Part shown: positions 23,988 through 32,602 of the stretch, piece after piece
How positions within the stretch are numbered: the stretch's first letter is position 1
Layout of the letters: every line of letters starts with the position of its first letter
Origin: Bacteroidota bacterium
GTDB lineage: Bacteria > Bacteroidota > Ignavibacteria > Tepidaquicellales > Tepidaquicellaceae
Length of the DNA stretch: 64,000 nucleotides
Reading direction: 5' to 3'
Assembly (NCBI GenBank): GCA_018266835.1
Contig: JAFDZP010000004.1
Span: forward strand, 248,001 to 312,000
Translations under genes and position numbers: made by a program
The notes under the pieces: model-generated
Seen by the model: the letters and a program-made list of their open reading frames with translations, nothing else
What the model was told of the DNA's origin: nothing
The model's database searches: none

Positions 23988-26201
23988 ATGAAACCTCTAA
24001 AACTTACCCCGGTTTTAATTCTTTTTTTATCTCTACTACTTACAAATCTTTCCTATCCCCAGACGGGATGGGTATCAATAAATGATTACCGGTCATATTA
24101 TTATTTGGATGGTCAATTCGTCAATAATAATACTATATATTTATGCGGCGGATTTAATGGTATAGCTAAAAGTACCGATAAAGGTGTCAGCTGGGTTTGG
24201 AAATCTAATATTGTTGATACATACAACGGTTTCTCAGATTTACAGTTTTTCAATGAACAAAACGGTGTTATGTGCGGTGAATATATTGGAGTTTATAAAA
24301 CTTCTAATGCGGGCGATACATGGCAAAAAATCTATTCGACCGGCGATCAAAGTTATGTAGGTTCAGTTTCTTTTATAAATGCAAACACCGGTTTTTTGCT
24401 AACGAAAGGTCAGACAAAACTTTTAAAAACAACTGACGCAGGAGAGAGCTGGAACGAAATTTATTCCTTTTCCTCTATGACTAATAAAATCTTTTTTATT
24501 AATGCTGAAACAGGATTTAGAAATGATTACATGGGAAATAACCAGTCCAGCCAGATTCTGAAGACGACTGACGGCGGAGCTTCATGGACTTATTCATACT
24601 CCGTTCCTTTTGATATAAAACAATTTGAAAAATTGAACGATGGAAGTATTCTTGCAATGACATATTCTGCCGGATTAATAAAATCAACAGATTTTGGCAG
24701 CACATGGGTTACACTTTTAGATGCAAATGCTTCTGCCGGAAATCTTTCGGTAATAAATCAAAATAATTTTATAGTTACTCATTACGGAAATAAAGCAAAA
24801 TATACAACTGATGGCGGTTTGACTTGGTCTGAAAAAGACCTTCCTGCAAATGGTAATATTTTTACCAATACATCAGGAGATATTATTTTTTCAGCCGGCG
24901 ATTTTCAAAGAGGGCTTTACAAAATAAACAATAACTGGAATCAAATAGAGGATGTATTCAAAAACTCTATAAGACAAAATCTTACCGATATAAAAATATT
25001 TGATTATAATAACTTTTATATTTTTGCAGACAGTAATTATGTAATAAAAAGCACTAATGGAGGAGTAAGTTTATCAAAAGAAAACTGGGGAGCTTCTACA
25101 GCAGCCGTCTATTTTAAAGATATGAATAACGGTTATGCAGCTATTGGAAAAAAAATATGCAGAACACAAAATGCAGGAGCTTCCTGGGATACAATCAGTA
25201 ATTTATCTCCTTACTATCAGGGACAATATTTTGAAATTTCAAATATGCATTTTCTTACTGATAATTTTGCATATTTAACTATAGCTAATTCCGGAATGCA
25301 GTGGAGCAGCAGACAAATTTTGTTCACAACAGATGGAGGATATAACTGGCATTCTTCGGGAGTTTCATCCTATAGTTCAGGCTCGGGCACATATTATAGT
25401 TCTCAAAGCATTGTCGATTTTAAAATGACATCACAAAGTACAGGTTATTATATTTTGGCCGCATCAACCAGCTCACAATTCGGACAAACTACTTATAGTT
25501 ATGAATTAAGAAAAACATCAAACGGCGGAAATAACTGGATAAGCTTGAACACAAATATAAATACACAAAAGATATACCATATAGATTTTATTAACGATAA
25601 TACCGGATATGCATCCATAGACTCTAACAGGTTTATGAAAACAATAGACGGCGGTGCAACATGGATACTAAAAAATTATCTGAGCAGTTCTCCGGAACAA
25701 ATTTACATGATTGATGAGATGAATATATATAATGTATCAGTCGAGAAATTTTATAGAACGAGAAACGGAGGAATTACCTGGGAGGTTCAAAATCCGGGAA
25801 TTAATATGACATCCGGCTATAATAAAATTTCTTTCTTGAATTCCGATATTGGATATATTATTGGAAGAGACGGCACAATTTTAAAAACCACAACCGGCGG
25901 AACAGTCTTAATAGGTAATAATAATTCATTAACAGCCGATAAATATTTTCTCTCTCAAAATTACCCTAACCCGTTCAATCCTGAAACAAAAATTCAGTTC
26001 TCAATTCCTAAAAACGGACTTGTAAAAATTGTAGTATATGATATGCTTGGCAGAGAAGTAAAAGAATTAGTAAATGAATTTAAGCAGCAGGGAAGTTATA
26101 ATGTTTCATTCAACGGAGCATCGCTTTCAAGCGGAATATATTTCTATAAATTAATTACTGATGATTTTGTTGAAACAAAGAAAATGATTTTAGTAAAATA
26201 A
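23988..26201 (+). CDS. Secreted YCF48/BNR-repeat beta-propeller protein with T9SS sorting domain
   Basis: 737 aa with signal peptide (near LSYPQ). At least eleven Asp-box motifs (S/T-x-D/N-x-G-x-x-W), for example STDKGVSW, TTDAGESW, TTDGGASW, TTDGGLTW, TIDGGATW and TRNGGITW, and one degenerate STNGGVSL, spaced about 40-60 residues, indicating one or two propellers of the YCF48/sortilin type. The last ~85 residues are a T9SS domain (SQNYPNPFNPETKIQFSIP). Extracellular; such proteins often bind or process polymers, but no catalytic site is evident. A sigma-54-like site lies 70 bp upstream and a strong terminator follows. Confidence 0.88.
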   Translation: MKPLKLTPVLILFLSLLLTNLSYPQTGWVSINDYRSYYYLDGQFVNNNTIYLCGGFNGIAKSTDKGVSWVWKSNIVDTYNGFSDLQFFNEQNGVMCGEYIGVYKTSNAGDTWQKIYSTGDQSYVGSVSFINANTGFLLTKGQTKLLKTTDAGESWNEIYSFSSMTNKIFFINAETGFRNDYMGNNQSSQILKTTDGGASWTYSYSVPFDIKQFEKLNDGSILAMTYSAGLIKSTDFGSTWVTLLDANASAGNLSVINQNNFIVTHYGNKAKYTTDGGLTWSEKDLPANGNIFTNTSGDIIFSAGDFQRGLYKINNNWNQIEDVFKNSIRQNLTDIKIFDYNNFYIFADSNYVIKSTNGGVSLSKENWGASTAAVYFKDMNNGYAAIGKKICRTQNAGASWDTISNLSPYYQGQYFEISNMHFLTDNFAYLTIANSGMQWSSRQILFTTDGGYNWHSSGVSSYSSGSGTYYSSQSIVDFKMTSQSTGYYILAASTSSQFGQTTYSYELRKTSNGGNNWISLNTNINTQKIYHIDFINDNTGYASIDSNRFMKTIDGGATWILKNYLSSSPEQIYMIDEMNIYNVSVEKFYRTRNGGITWEVQNPGINMTSGYNKISFLNSDIGYIIGRDGTILKTTTGGTVLIGNNNSLTADKYFLSQNYPNPFNPETKIQFSIPKNGLVKIVVYDMLGREVKELVNEFKQQGSYNVSFNGASLSSGIYFYKLITDDFVETKKMILVK

Positions 26202-26208
26202 TTTTTAA

Positions 26209-26256
26209 ATCATATTCTCCCTTATAATGAATAAGGGGGAATATGATTATTTTTTC
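26209..26256 (+). terminator. Long rho-independent terminator
   Basis: A 17-bp stem, 26209-26225 with 26231-26247, loop AATGA, followed by TATTTTTT. One T-G pair only. Confidence 0.9.
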
Positions 26257-26294
26257 ATAATTCATAATTCATAATTCATAATTCATAATTTATA
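26255..26294. repeat. Tandem 7-bp repeat ATAATTC
   Basis: Five copies of ATAATTC (last one ATAATTT) lie between the convergent genes, directly after the terminator. Confidence 0.8.
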
Positions 26295-26302
26295 ACTCAT
26301 CC

Positions 26303-27139
26303 CTATCCTTCCCAGTTGTAAAGCCAGTTAACCCTTTTAGTATCCACGTCAGGTCTGTACTTCTCAACCAATTTTACAGTTTCTTTAACCAGTTTATTAA
26401 CTTCTTTAACTGCTTTTTCCTGCGGGATTTTAAAAATACTATTAACGCAATATTTTAAATTTTTCGGCTTATGCTTTAAATTTTTAATTGTATAATTCAT
26501 CCCTTTCAATTTTCCGGGATGATATTCATTGTTAAGTCCGCACAAAACTTTCACAGAATTTTCAAGCGATTTTAGAATTGTCTCTGTTACAAAAACAGAT
26601 TCATTCCTTTCAAGTCCCATTTTTTCCAACACCCATTTAGAATGAAATCTTAAATTTTCTTTTATCATCAGGTCTTCAAGTTTCTCCGGATAGTTTGAAT
26701 ACCATTTCTTCCATTTGTTTATAAACTGTTTTCCATAAAGCGGAATTGCAAATAAAGTCCCTGATGCAATTATCTGATGGTTGTAATCAAGTGTAGGATT
26801 TTTTAAAAAAGCCTTTATCATTTTTTCATGGTTTGTTATTGTACCGTGTCCGGTATCAACTTTTACACCATCGATAATATGGTAAACTGCGAAACCGTTT
26901 TTGTGGTCACCGTGATAAAATCCGCCGCCGGAATCAATCGCGCTCTTTTTTATTTCTTCAAAATGTTTTTTTGAAATAGGTTTTTTATAAAAGATGCTCA
27001 TGTCAACATCGGAATTCATATCGGAAATTCCTTTTGCAGAAGAGCCTGTTACCATTGAAGCTGCAAAATCAGGATTTGATTTATAACTATCAGAAACTTT
27101 TTTTGCGAGGGAGATAAGGTACTTTGAACGTTTATTCAT
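26303..27139 (-). CDS. Nucleotidyltransferase-fold protein
   Basis: 278 aa. The N-terminal pol-beta-type nucleotidyltransferase motif is clear: TGSSAKGISDMNSDVDMSIF, i.e. GS-x(n)-DxD with Asp residues for metal binding. The rest (about 100-278) is helical and could be a substrate or HEPN-like partner domain, similar in plan to aminoglycoside or lincosamide nucleotidyltransferases. No substrate can be named. It faces the ECF sigma factor operon in the same direction with 37 bp between them, so co-transcription is possible. Confidence 0.75.
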   Translation of the reverse strand: MNKRSKYLISLAKKVSDSYKSNPDFAASMVTGSSAKGISDMNSDVDMSIFYKKPISKKHFEEIKKSAIDSGGGFYHGDHKNGFAVYHIIDGVKVDTGHGTITNHEKMIKAFLKNPTLDYNHQIIASGTLFAIPLYGKQFINKWKKWYSNYPEKLEDLMIKENLRFHSKWVLEKMGLERNESVFVTETILKSLENSVKVLCGLNNEYHPGKLKGMNYTIKNLKHKPKNLKYCVNSIFKIPQEKAVKEVNKLVKETVKLVEKYRPDVDTKRVNWLYNWEG

Positions 27140-27176
27140 AAATATTAAAACGAAGGGAAAAGAAAATTGTTACGGA

Positions 27177-27872
27177 TTATTCTTTAGTGTAATAATCTTT
27201 CAAAATTTTTTTAAGACTGGTCTTCGCTCGGAAGATCAATGATTCAACTGATGAGACAGAAAGCTTCATTACTTCGGAAATTTCTTTGTAGCTTAAGTTT
27301 TCTATCTGGCTTAGTGTAAATGCGATTCTCTGGTTCTCTGAAAGTTTGTTCAATGCCTTAAACAAAATTTTTGCTCTTTCTTCATTTTCAATTATTACTC
27401 CCGGATGATTAAAGTCACTTATCTCCATTTCCTCATCTTCATTGGAAAAAATTGATGTGACAAATGCAAAACGCTTTTTAGCTTTGCGTTTACGGAGTAA
27501 GTCAAGAGCTTTAGTTGTTGCTATTCTATAAATCCAGGTGTATAACTGTGAGTCGCCTTTGAACTTTGAAATGGAATTATAAATTTCCACAAATACTTCC
27601 TGAGTCAGATCTTCAGCATCTTCCTTACTTTGTATTATTGAAAGGATGGTGTTATGGACACGGTCTCCGTAAGTATCTATAAGAAATCTGAAAGCAGATT
27701 CATTTTTATCAAGAAGACCTTTTATTAGCTCGGACTCTGTCAAATCGGGGATTAAATTTCCTAGAGGTTTATAATTACATAAAATACAAAATAATTTTAT
27801 GATTTTAAAAGGTAATGAAATGCTTTGATAAGTTAACGTATTCATTAAATAGTATGACAAATTTTCCGACAT
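27177..27872 (-). CDS. ECF-type RNA polymerase sigma factor
   Basis: 231 aa to the first ATG, but family members begin near residue 42; the true start may be the TTG that gives MTESELIKGLLDKNESAF (about 187 aa). Region 2 is seen at ESAFRFLIDTYGDRV and SKEDAEDLTQEVFVEIY with YTWIYRIATTKALDLLRKR for -10 recognition; region 4 is KLSENQRIAFTLSQIE and LSYKEISEVMKLSVSSVESL for the -35. No anti-sigma factor is adjacent. It could drive the ECF-like promoter seen at 49841, which is speculation. Confidence 0.9.
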   Translation of the reverse strand: MSENLSYYLMNTLTYQSISLPFKIIKLFCILCNYKPLGNLIPDLTESELIKGLLDKNESAFRFLIDTYGDRVHNTILSIIQSKEDAEDLTQEVFVEIYNSISKFKGDSQLYTWIYRIATTKALDLLRKRKAKKRFAFVTSIFSNEDEEMEISDFNHPGVIIENEERAKILFKALNKLSENQRIAFTLSQIENLSYKEISEVMKLSVSSVESLIFRAKTSLKKILKDYYTKE

Positions 27873-27997
27873 CTTTGTCGTATTTTGTACAGTAAAGCCG
27901 TGAGGAGAAAATAGTTAATCTATTTTTAGTGTAAAATTGAACTGTAATTGTGGAATTATAAAATTTACAGCGGTATAAAAATTGGAATAGAGAAGGT

Positions 27998-29128
27998 ATG
28001 AACAAACCCTTACAAATTCCTTTTTACCTGAAAATATCTCAGATTATTCTGGGAATAATCGCTTTTATATTTGTATTGTACATAGGTCAGGCAATAATTC
28101 TGCCTCTTATTTATTCTCTTATACTTGCAATCCTGATGAACCCGGCAGTGAATTATCTTTTAAGTAAAAAAGTAAATAAGATAGTTGCTATTTCAATTGT
28201 ACTTCTTGTAACAACACTGTTACTGCTTGCATTGATTTATTTTATTTCTGCTCAGATAGTAAGCTTCGGAGAAGTACTGCCACAGCTGAAATCAAAATTC
28301 AATATGCTGGTTGGTCAATCAACTGATTTTATTTCAAGGACTTTCCATGTTGATCACAAAACAATTAATGGATGGATTGATAAAGGTAAAACAGAACTAG
28401 GCTCGAGTTCATCAGTACTGATAGGTCAGACACTCAGCACTTTTACAGATGTCGTACTTGTTATCACATTATTGCCTGTTTATATTTTTATGTTCTTGTA
28501 TTATAAACCTCTCCTGCTTGAATTCATTTCAAAGCTTTCTCCCCCCGAAAACAGGGAATCCGTTGGTGAGGTTTTGGTGGAAACCAGATTGTTAGTTCAA
28601 AGTTATCTTAGCGGACTTTTGCTTGAAGCAGTTATTGTTTCTGCGTTAAATGCTCTGGGACTTTTTGTGCTTGGAGTAGATTATGCTCTGCTAATCGGAA
28701 TTATCGGTGGAATATTAAATATTATTCCTTATCTGGGGGGTATTATTGCGACAGCTATTCCTATGCTTCTTGCACTGGCTACAAAGTCACCAACAACTGC
28801 ATTACTTGTACTTGGTGTTTATCTGCTTGTTCAGTTTATAGATAATAATTATCTGATGCCGGTAATTGTGGCATCACGCGTAAAAATTAATGCACTTTTT
28901 TCAGTAATAGTTGTTTTAATAGGAGGAGCCCTATGGGGAATTGCAGGTATGTTCCTTGCTATTCCGCTTACAGCTCTGGTAAAAGTAATTTTTGACAGAG
29001 TAGATTCGCTTGAGCCGTTTGGATTTTTATTGGGAGATTCGATGCCGAAAAATCAGAACAGTTTTTTAAGACTGCTTAAGAAAAAATCAAAAGATAAAAA
29101 AGTTGAAACTAAAGCAAAAACTGCTTAG
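27998..29128 (+). CDS. AI-2E family transporter (PerM/TqsA-like)
   Basis: 376 aa, with hydrophobic pairs at the N-terminus (residues 8-75), a soluble central stretch (about 80-150), and a C-terminal group of membrane helices with GGILNIIPYLGGIIATAIPM and the late ALWGIAGMFLAIPLTALVK signature of the family. Such proteins export small molecules or, in some cases, act in sodium/proton exchange; the name comes from E. coli TqsA, and autoinducer transport should not be assumed. First gene of a tight operon ending at 31338. Confidence 0.9.
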   Translation: MNKPLQIPFYLKISQIILGIIAFIFVLYIGQAIILPLIYSLILAILMNPAVNYLLSKKVNKIVAISIVLLVTTLLLLALIYFISAQIVSFGEVLPQLKSKFNMLVGQSTDFISRTFHVDHKTINGWIDKGKTELGSSSSVLIGQTLSTFTDVVLVITLLPVYIFMFLYYKPLLLEFISKLSPPENRESVGEVLVETRLLVQSYLSGLLLEAVIVSALNALGLFVLGVDYALLIGIIGGILNIIPYLGGIIATAIPMLLALATKSPTTALLVLGVYLLVQFIDNNYLMPVIVASRVKINALFSVIVVLIGGALWGIAGMFLAIPLTALVKVIFDRVDSLEPFGFLLGDSMPKNQNSFLRLLKKKSKDKKVETKAKTA

Positions 29129-29157
29129 TAATTTATTAACATTTAAATTATAATATT

Positions 29158-29490
29158 ATGAAGGACGAAAAGAAAAAAACAGTAACCACTGATGAAGATG
29201 CTTTACCGGGATACCCTGCATATCCAAAAGATGAAGATATATACAAACAGTTTAAAGAAGAGGAAGAACTTGATCCGGATGATTTAACTTCAGGTAAAGA
29301 ACCGAACCTTAAACCCAATGAAAGAAATGCAAAGGACTTCAACGAAGATGTTTCCGGAAGTGATTTAGACGTACCGGGCTCAGAACTGGATGACGACCTT
29401 GAAAACGTAGGCGATGAAGATGAAGAAAATAATTATTATAGTCTTGGGGGCGATAATCATAACGACCTTGAAGAAGATAAGGGAGACTAA
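29158..29490 (+). CDS. Small acidic protein, unknown
   Basis: 110 aa, very rich in Asp and Glu (for example FKEEEELDPDDLTSGKEPN and ENVGDEDEENNYY), with no membrane segment, no Cys and little hydrophobic core, so it is probably disordered. The ATG is 30 bp after the transporter and another acidic protein follows, so it is a genuine operon member rather than a spurious frame. No family was recognised. Confidence 0.65.
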   Translation: MKDEKKKTVTTDEDALPGYPAYPKDEDIYKQFKEEEELDPDDLTSGKEPNLKPNERNAKDFNEDVSGSDLDVPGSELDDDLENVGDEDEENNYYSLGGDNHNDLEEDKGD

Positions 29491-29525
29491 AAATTTTTAT
29501 TATATATTAAATAAAGTTAATTATT

Positions 29526-29861
29526 ATGGACGAGAAAAAAAGAAATCCTCCTATGGAAGATATATTAAAATCAGATAGAACTTTTGAAGACGAAAATGCA
29601 CCTGACACCATGCAGGATAACATGAAATCAGACCGCTTCATTGAGAAAGAAAAAGCCGATGATACAATGGAAGAAAACATGACGAGTGACAGACACCTTG
29701 AAGAAAGCGATAACTATCCTACAACAATGGAAGACGTTATGAAAAGCGACAGATATATCGATGAGAACGAATTGACTAAGGATAATGCAATGAATGAAGT
29801 AAAAAATGATGCAAATGATAAGAGTGACCAGGCAACTTTAGATAACGAGGAAAATGCCTGA
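29526..29861 (+). CDS. Small acidic repeat protein, unknown
   Basis: 111 aa made of four copies of a ~23-residue unit: MEDILKSDRTFEDENAPD, MQDNMKSDRFIEKEKADD, MEENMTSDRHLEESDNYP and MEDVMKSDRYIDENELTK. The core M-x-(D/N)-x-(M/L)-x-S-D-R is kept in each. No signal or membrane segment. The repeat suggests a multivalent binding protein or a spacer. It overlaps the glycosylase start by 8 bp, which ties it to that gene translationally. No function can be assigned. Confidence 0.68.
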   Translation: MDEKKRNPPMEDILKSDRTFEDENAPDTMQDNMKSDRFIEKEKADDTMEENMTSDRHLEESDNYPTTMEDVMKSDRYIDENELTKDNAMNEVKNDANDKSDQATLDNEENA

Positions 29862-30609
29862 GGGTCCTTCAATAGTTTTACTGAAGGAAGCGGTTAAACC
29901 TTTTGAAGGCAAAAAAATTATTTCTGTTTACGGAGATACAAAAATAGATAAGGAAAGGCTTTTGAATAAAAAGGTTTTGGAGTTTAAAACCTGGGGAAAG
30001 CATTTCCTTATTTGTTTTAAGGGCTTTACTGTAAGAATTCATTTGCTGATGTTCGGCTCGTATACCATCAATGAAAGAAAGCTCAGTAAAATTGAACAAG
30101 GTAAAGAAAGGCCCGTACGGTTAGGATTAGAATTTTCCAAGGGGGAAATTAATTTTTACTCTTGCGCAGTTAAGATGCTGGAAGGAGATGTAGACGATAT
30201 TTATGACTGGAGCGGAGATGTAATGAACGATGATTGGGATGCCAAACAAGCAAAGAAAAAGCTGAAGGAAATACCCGATACTTTAATAACCGATGGATTA
30301 CTTGACCAGAATATTTTTGCCGGAGTTGGAAATATAATAAAGAACGAAGTTTTATATAGGGTGAAGGTGCATCCGCAAAGTAAAATAGGTGAGATCCCCG
30401 CAAGGAAAATTTCTGAGATAATTAAAGAAGCGAGAAATTATAGCTTTCAGTTTCTTGAATGGAAAAGAAAGTATGAGCTTAAAAAGCACTGGCTTGTACA
30501 TACAAAAAAGACCTGCCTTAGATGTAATCTTCCTATCATAAAAAAATATCTCGGCAAAACTAAACGAAGAACTTTCTACTGTGATAACTGCCAGGTGTTA
30601 TATAAATAA
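29854..30609 (+). CDS. nei: Fpg/Nei-family DNA glycosylase (endonuclease VIII-like)
   Basis: 251 aa. It begins MPEGPS, giving the catalytic Pro2 and Glu3 after Met removal; the Ser after Pro favours the Nei (endonuclease VIII) branch, which removes oxidised pyrimidines. Lys in TWGKHFLI corresponds to the conserved DNA-binding Lys. The H2TH region (LLDQNIFAGVGNIIKNEVLY) and a C-terminal zinc finger (CLRC ... RRTFYCDNC) with the conserved Arg complete the fold. The ATG lies inside the end of the preceding gene. Confidence 0.92.
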   Translation: MPEGPSIVLLKEAVKPFEGKKIISVYGDTKIDKERLLNKKVLEFKTWGKHFLICFKGFTVRIHLLMFGSYTINERKLSKIEQGKERPVRLGLEFSKGEINFYSCAVKMLEGDVDDIYDWSGDVMNDDWDAKQAKKKLKEIPDTLITDGLLDQNIFAGVGNIIKNEVLYRVKVHPQSKIGEIPARKISEIIKEARNYSFQFLEWKRKYELKKHWLVHTKKTCLRCNLPIIKKYLGKTKRRTFYCDNCQVLYK

Positions 30610-30612
30610 ATT

Positions 30613-31338
30613 ATGAGTAAAGAATGGAGAATCGGCTGCTCGGGATTTTACAACAGGAATTGGAAAGGGGTTTTTTATCCTGAAGATTTCCCGCAAAGCA
30701 AATTTTTCAATTATTATTCGGAAAAATTTAATTCACTGGAGTTGAATGTAACTTTCTATCGCTTCCCGAAAACAGAAACGCTGAAGAAGTGGCATGATAA
30801 AAGTCCCGGCGGTTTTGACTTCGCCGTAAAAGCTCCCAAGCTTATTACTCACATGAAAAAGCTAAATGATTGCGATAGATTACTGGATGATTTTTATTCA
30901 GCTTGTGAAGATGGACTAAAAGAGAAATTAGGATGCACGCTGTTTCAGTTTCCGCCGAGTTATAAATATACTGAGGAAAGACTTGAACAGGTGATAAAAA
31001 GTCTCAGATCCGAATTTAAAAATGTAATTGAATTCAGAGATGCAGGGTGGTGGAATAAAAAAGTTTACGATACTCTTGCTGAAAATAAAATTATCTTCTG
31101 CACTGTTAACCATCCGAAGCTTCCTGAAGATATTGTTATAAACTCAGATACAGCGTACATAAGGCTGCACGGAAATCCGGATATATTTTATTCAAAGTAC
31201 TCTTATGAAGAGCTTCAGAAACTCTACGCAGCTGTTAACAAAAAACGGAAAGTAAAAACTATTTATATTTTCTTCAACAATACTGCAAGTACTGCCGGAG
31301 TTCTAAATGCTTTGGAAATGAAAACTTTAACCGCTTAA
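30613..31338 (+). CDS. DUF72 family protein (YecE-like)
   Basis: 241 aa of TIM-barrel type. Recognisable family features are the opening WRIGCSGFYNRNWKGVFYPE, the EKFNSLELNVTFYRFP motif, FDFAVKAPKLITHMKKL, an internal LFQFPPSYKY, VIEFRDAGWW, and the late TAYIRLHGNPDIFYSKYS and IYIFFNNTASTAG. The biochemical role of DUF72/YecE proteins is not settled. It follows the glycosylase by 3 bp, so it is the last gene of the operon. Confidence 0.88.
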   Translation: MSKEWRIGCSGFYNRNWKGVFYPEDFPQSKFFNYYSEKFNSLELNVTFYRFPKTETLKKWHDKSPGGFDFAVKAPKLITHMKKLNDCDRLLDDFYSACEDGLKEKLGCTLFQFPPSYKYTEERLEQVIKSLRSEFKNVIEFRDAGWWNKKVYDTLAENKIIFCTVNHPKLPEDIVINSDTAYIRLHGNPDIFYSKYSYEELQKLYAAVNKKRKVKTIYIFFNNTASTAGVLNALEMKTLTA

Positions 31339-31339
31339 T

Positions 31340-31528
31340 TTATTTTTTCTTTTTTGTACTGAAGCCAAAAAAATTATAAACGAAACACTTTGATGCCATG
31401 CCTGAAAAAAGAAAAAGTATTCCGATAAGAGCCCACCAGCTATGAAAAACCAGCCAGCCTGTAAGAATGACAATTAATCCTAAACTAATTCTTAAAATTT
31501 TATCTATACCGCCTACGTTTGCTTCCAT
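31340..31528 (-). CDS. DUF2892 small membrane protein (YgaP transmembrane-domain-like)
   Basis: 62 aa with two hydrophobic segments (ILRISLGLIVILTGWLVF and WALIGILFLFSGMAS), starting with the family-typical ANVGGIDKILR. In YgaP this domain follows a rhodanese domain that handles sulfane sulfur; here it stands alone. Last gene of the ArsR operon, 12 bp after OsmC. Confidence 0.82.
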   Translation of the reverse strand: MEANVGGIDKILRISLGLIVILTGWLVFHSWWALIGILFLFSGMASKCFVYNFFGFSTKKKK

Positions 31529-31539
31529 AAAATAAATTT

Positions 31540-31953
31540 TTAGTTTACTAAAATATTTTCATTTACTGAAGATGTTACTTCCAATGTTGGAGGATTTGCC
31601 AGGTGCTTTTTAACTGTACAAAGATTTGCTGATGCAATCACTGCGCTTCTGTATTTTTCAGGGAATTCCGGCGGAAGCTGAATATCTACATTAATTTTGC
31701 TTATCAGATGGGTATCAACGTTGAAATCCATCGTCTGTACTATTTTTATATTATCAGCAGGAATATTTCTCTGGTCGCAGAATGATTTTACATAAAATCC
31801 TGCACATGTGCCGATGGAAGATAAAAATAAATCGAATGGTGAAGGAGCCGTCCCGTCCCCGCCTGATTTCTCCGGCTGGTCAGTTTTTATTATATAGCCG
31901 TTAAAGCTTGCGTTAACTTTTTTGTTGCCTTCATAAAATATTTCCATTTTCAT
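31540..31953 (-). CDS. OsmC/Ohr-family protein
   Basis: 137 aa with the OsmC fold. Two conserved cysteines are present, in SSIGTCAGFYVKSFCDQRN and ASANLCTVKKHL; in OsmC and Ohr such a pair reduces organic hydroperoxides, and some relatives act on polysulfides. It is more like the YhfA/OsmC branch than Ohr because of the GGDGTAPSPFDLFLSSIGT segment. The gene's start overlaps the end of the upstream DUF6132-like gene by 23 bp. Confidence 0.88.
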   Translation of the reverse strand: MKMEIFYEGNKKVNASFNGYIIKTDQPEKSGGDGTAPSPFDLFLSSIGTCAGFYVKSFCDQRNIPADNIKIVQTMDFNVDTHLISKINVDIQLPPEFPEKYRSAVIASANLCTVKKHLANPPTLEVTSSVNENILVN

Positions 31954-32158
31954 TTTGTGATGTCCTTTCTTTGCTTGTTTTAAACATACTGAATAATAGC
32001 CCGCCCATTACTGCCCCGTATATTGTACTGTTTACAGGGTTGGAAGTTATTGCGCAAGTGCCCGATGCGCATCCTATATAAAAGTAATACAGGTATCCGC
32101 CTATTGCTCCGGCAGCAATACCTGTAATAGTTAAAAAATATTTCTTTACAAAATTCAT
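31931..32158 (-). CDS. DUF6132-like small membrane protein
   Basis: 75 aa from ATG at 32158; a longer version starting at 32203 would overlap the ArsR gene and adds a non-hydrophobic extension. Two membrane segments (YFLTITGIAAGAIGGYLYYF and TIYGAVMGGLLFSMF) flank the conserved loop GCASGTCAITSNP with two Cys residues. I associate this loop with the DUF6132 family, often found near rhodaneses and sulfur genes. The two cysteines could carry a thiol or persulfide. Confidence 0.7.
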   Translation of the reverse strand: MNFVKKYFLTITGIAAGAIGGYLYYFYIGCASGTCAITSNPVNSTIYGAVMGGLLFSMFKTSKERTSQNENGNIL

Positions 32159-32168
32159 TTTTGTTTTG

Positions 32169-32477
32169 CTAAATTTTTTTGCAGCAGTTTTCAACGCAGT
32201 CAATTATTTTCATAAAATCATTTTGCTTTAAATAGTAGTAGCTGAACTTTCCGCTTTTCTCAAAATCAATTATTCCTTTATCTCTCATTAATGTTAAATG
32301 CTGTGATAAAATCGGCTGCTCTATGTTCAGTTTGTTTTGAATATCCGTATTACTAAGCTTAGAGTTATTTCTGATAAGGTCAATTATGGAAAGCCTTACC
32401 GGATGCGCCATCGTCTTCAGCATTTCAGATGCGCGGGTAAGTTTTTCGGATGAAGTTCTCTCTATCAATGTTTTCAT
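32169..32477 (-). CDS. ArsR-family transcriptional regulator with C-terminal Cys cluster
   Basis: 102 aa winged-helix repressor: LKTMAHPVRLSIIDLI, NTDIQNKLNIEQPILSQHLT as the recognition helix region, then GIIDFEKSGKFSYYYLK as wing. Metal-site ArsR proteins carry CxC in the recognition helix, which is absent here; instead three Cys (94, 98, 99 in DCVENCC) lie at the C-terminus and could sense a metal, thiol or reactive sulfur. First gene of the operon, so it most likely represses itself and the three downstream genes. Confidence 0.9.
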   Translation of the reverse strand: MKTLIERTSSEKLTRASEMLKTMAHPVRLSIIDLIRNNSKLSNTDIQNKLNIEQPILSQHLTLMRDKGIIDFEKSGKFSYYYLKQNDFMKIIDCVENCCKKI

Positions 32478-32602
32478 ATAAACAAATATAGATATTACTA
32501 TGTATTATAAAAAGGCATTATTATTTCCCCGGTGCAGATAAACCCCCTTTATATTTAAGTTAAAATTATGGAAATTAATCATTTAACCCCAAAAAACATC
32601 CC

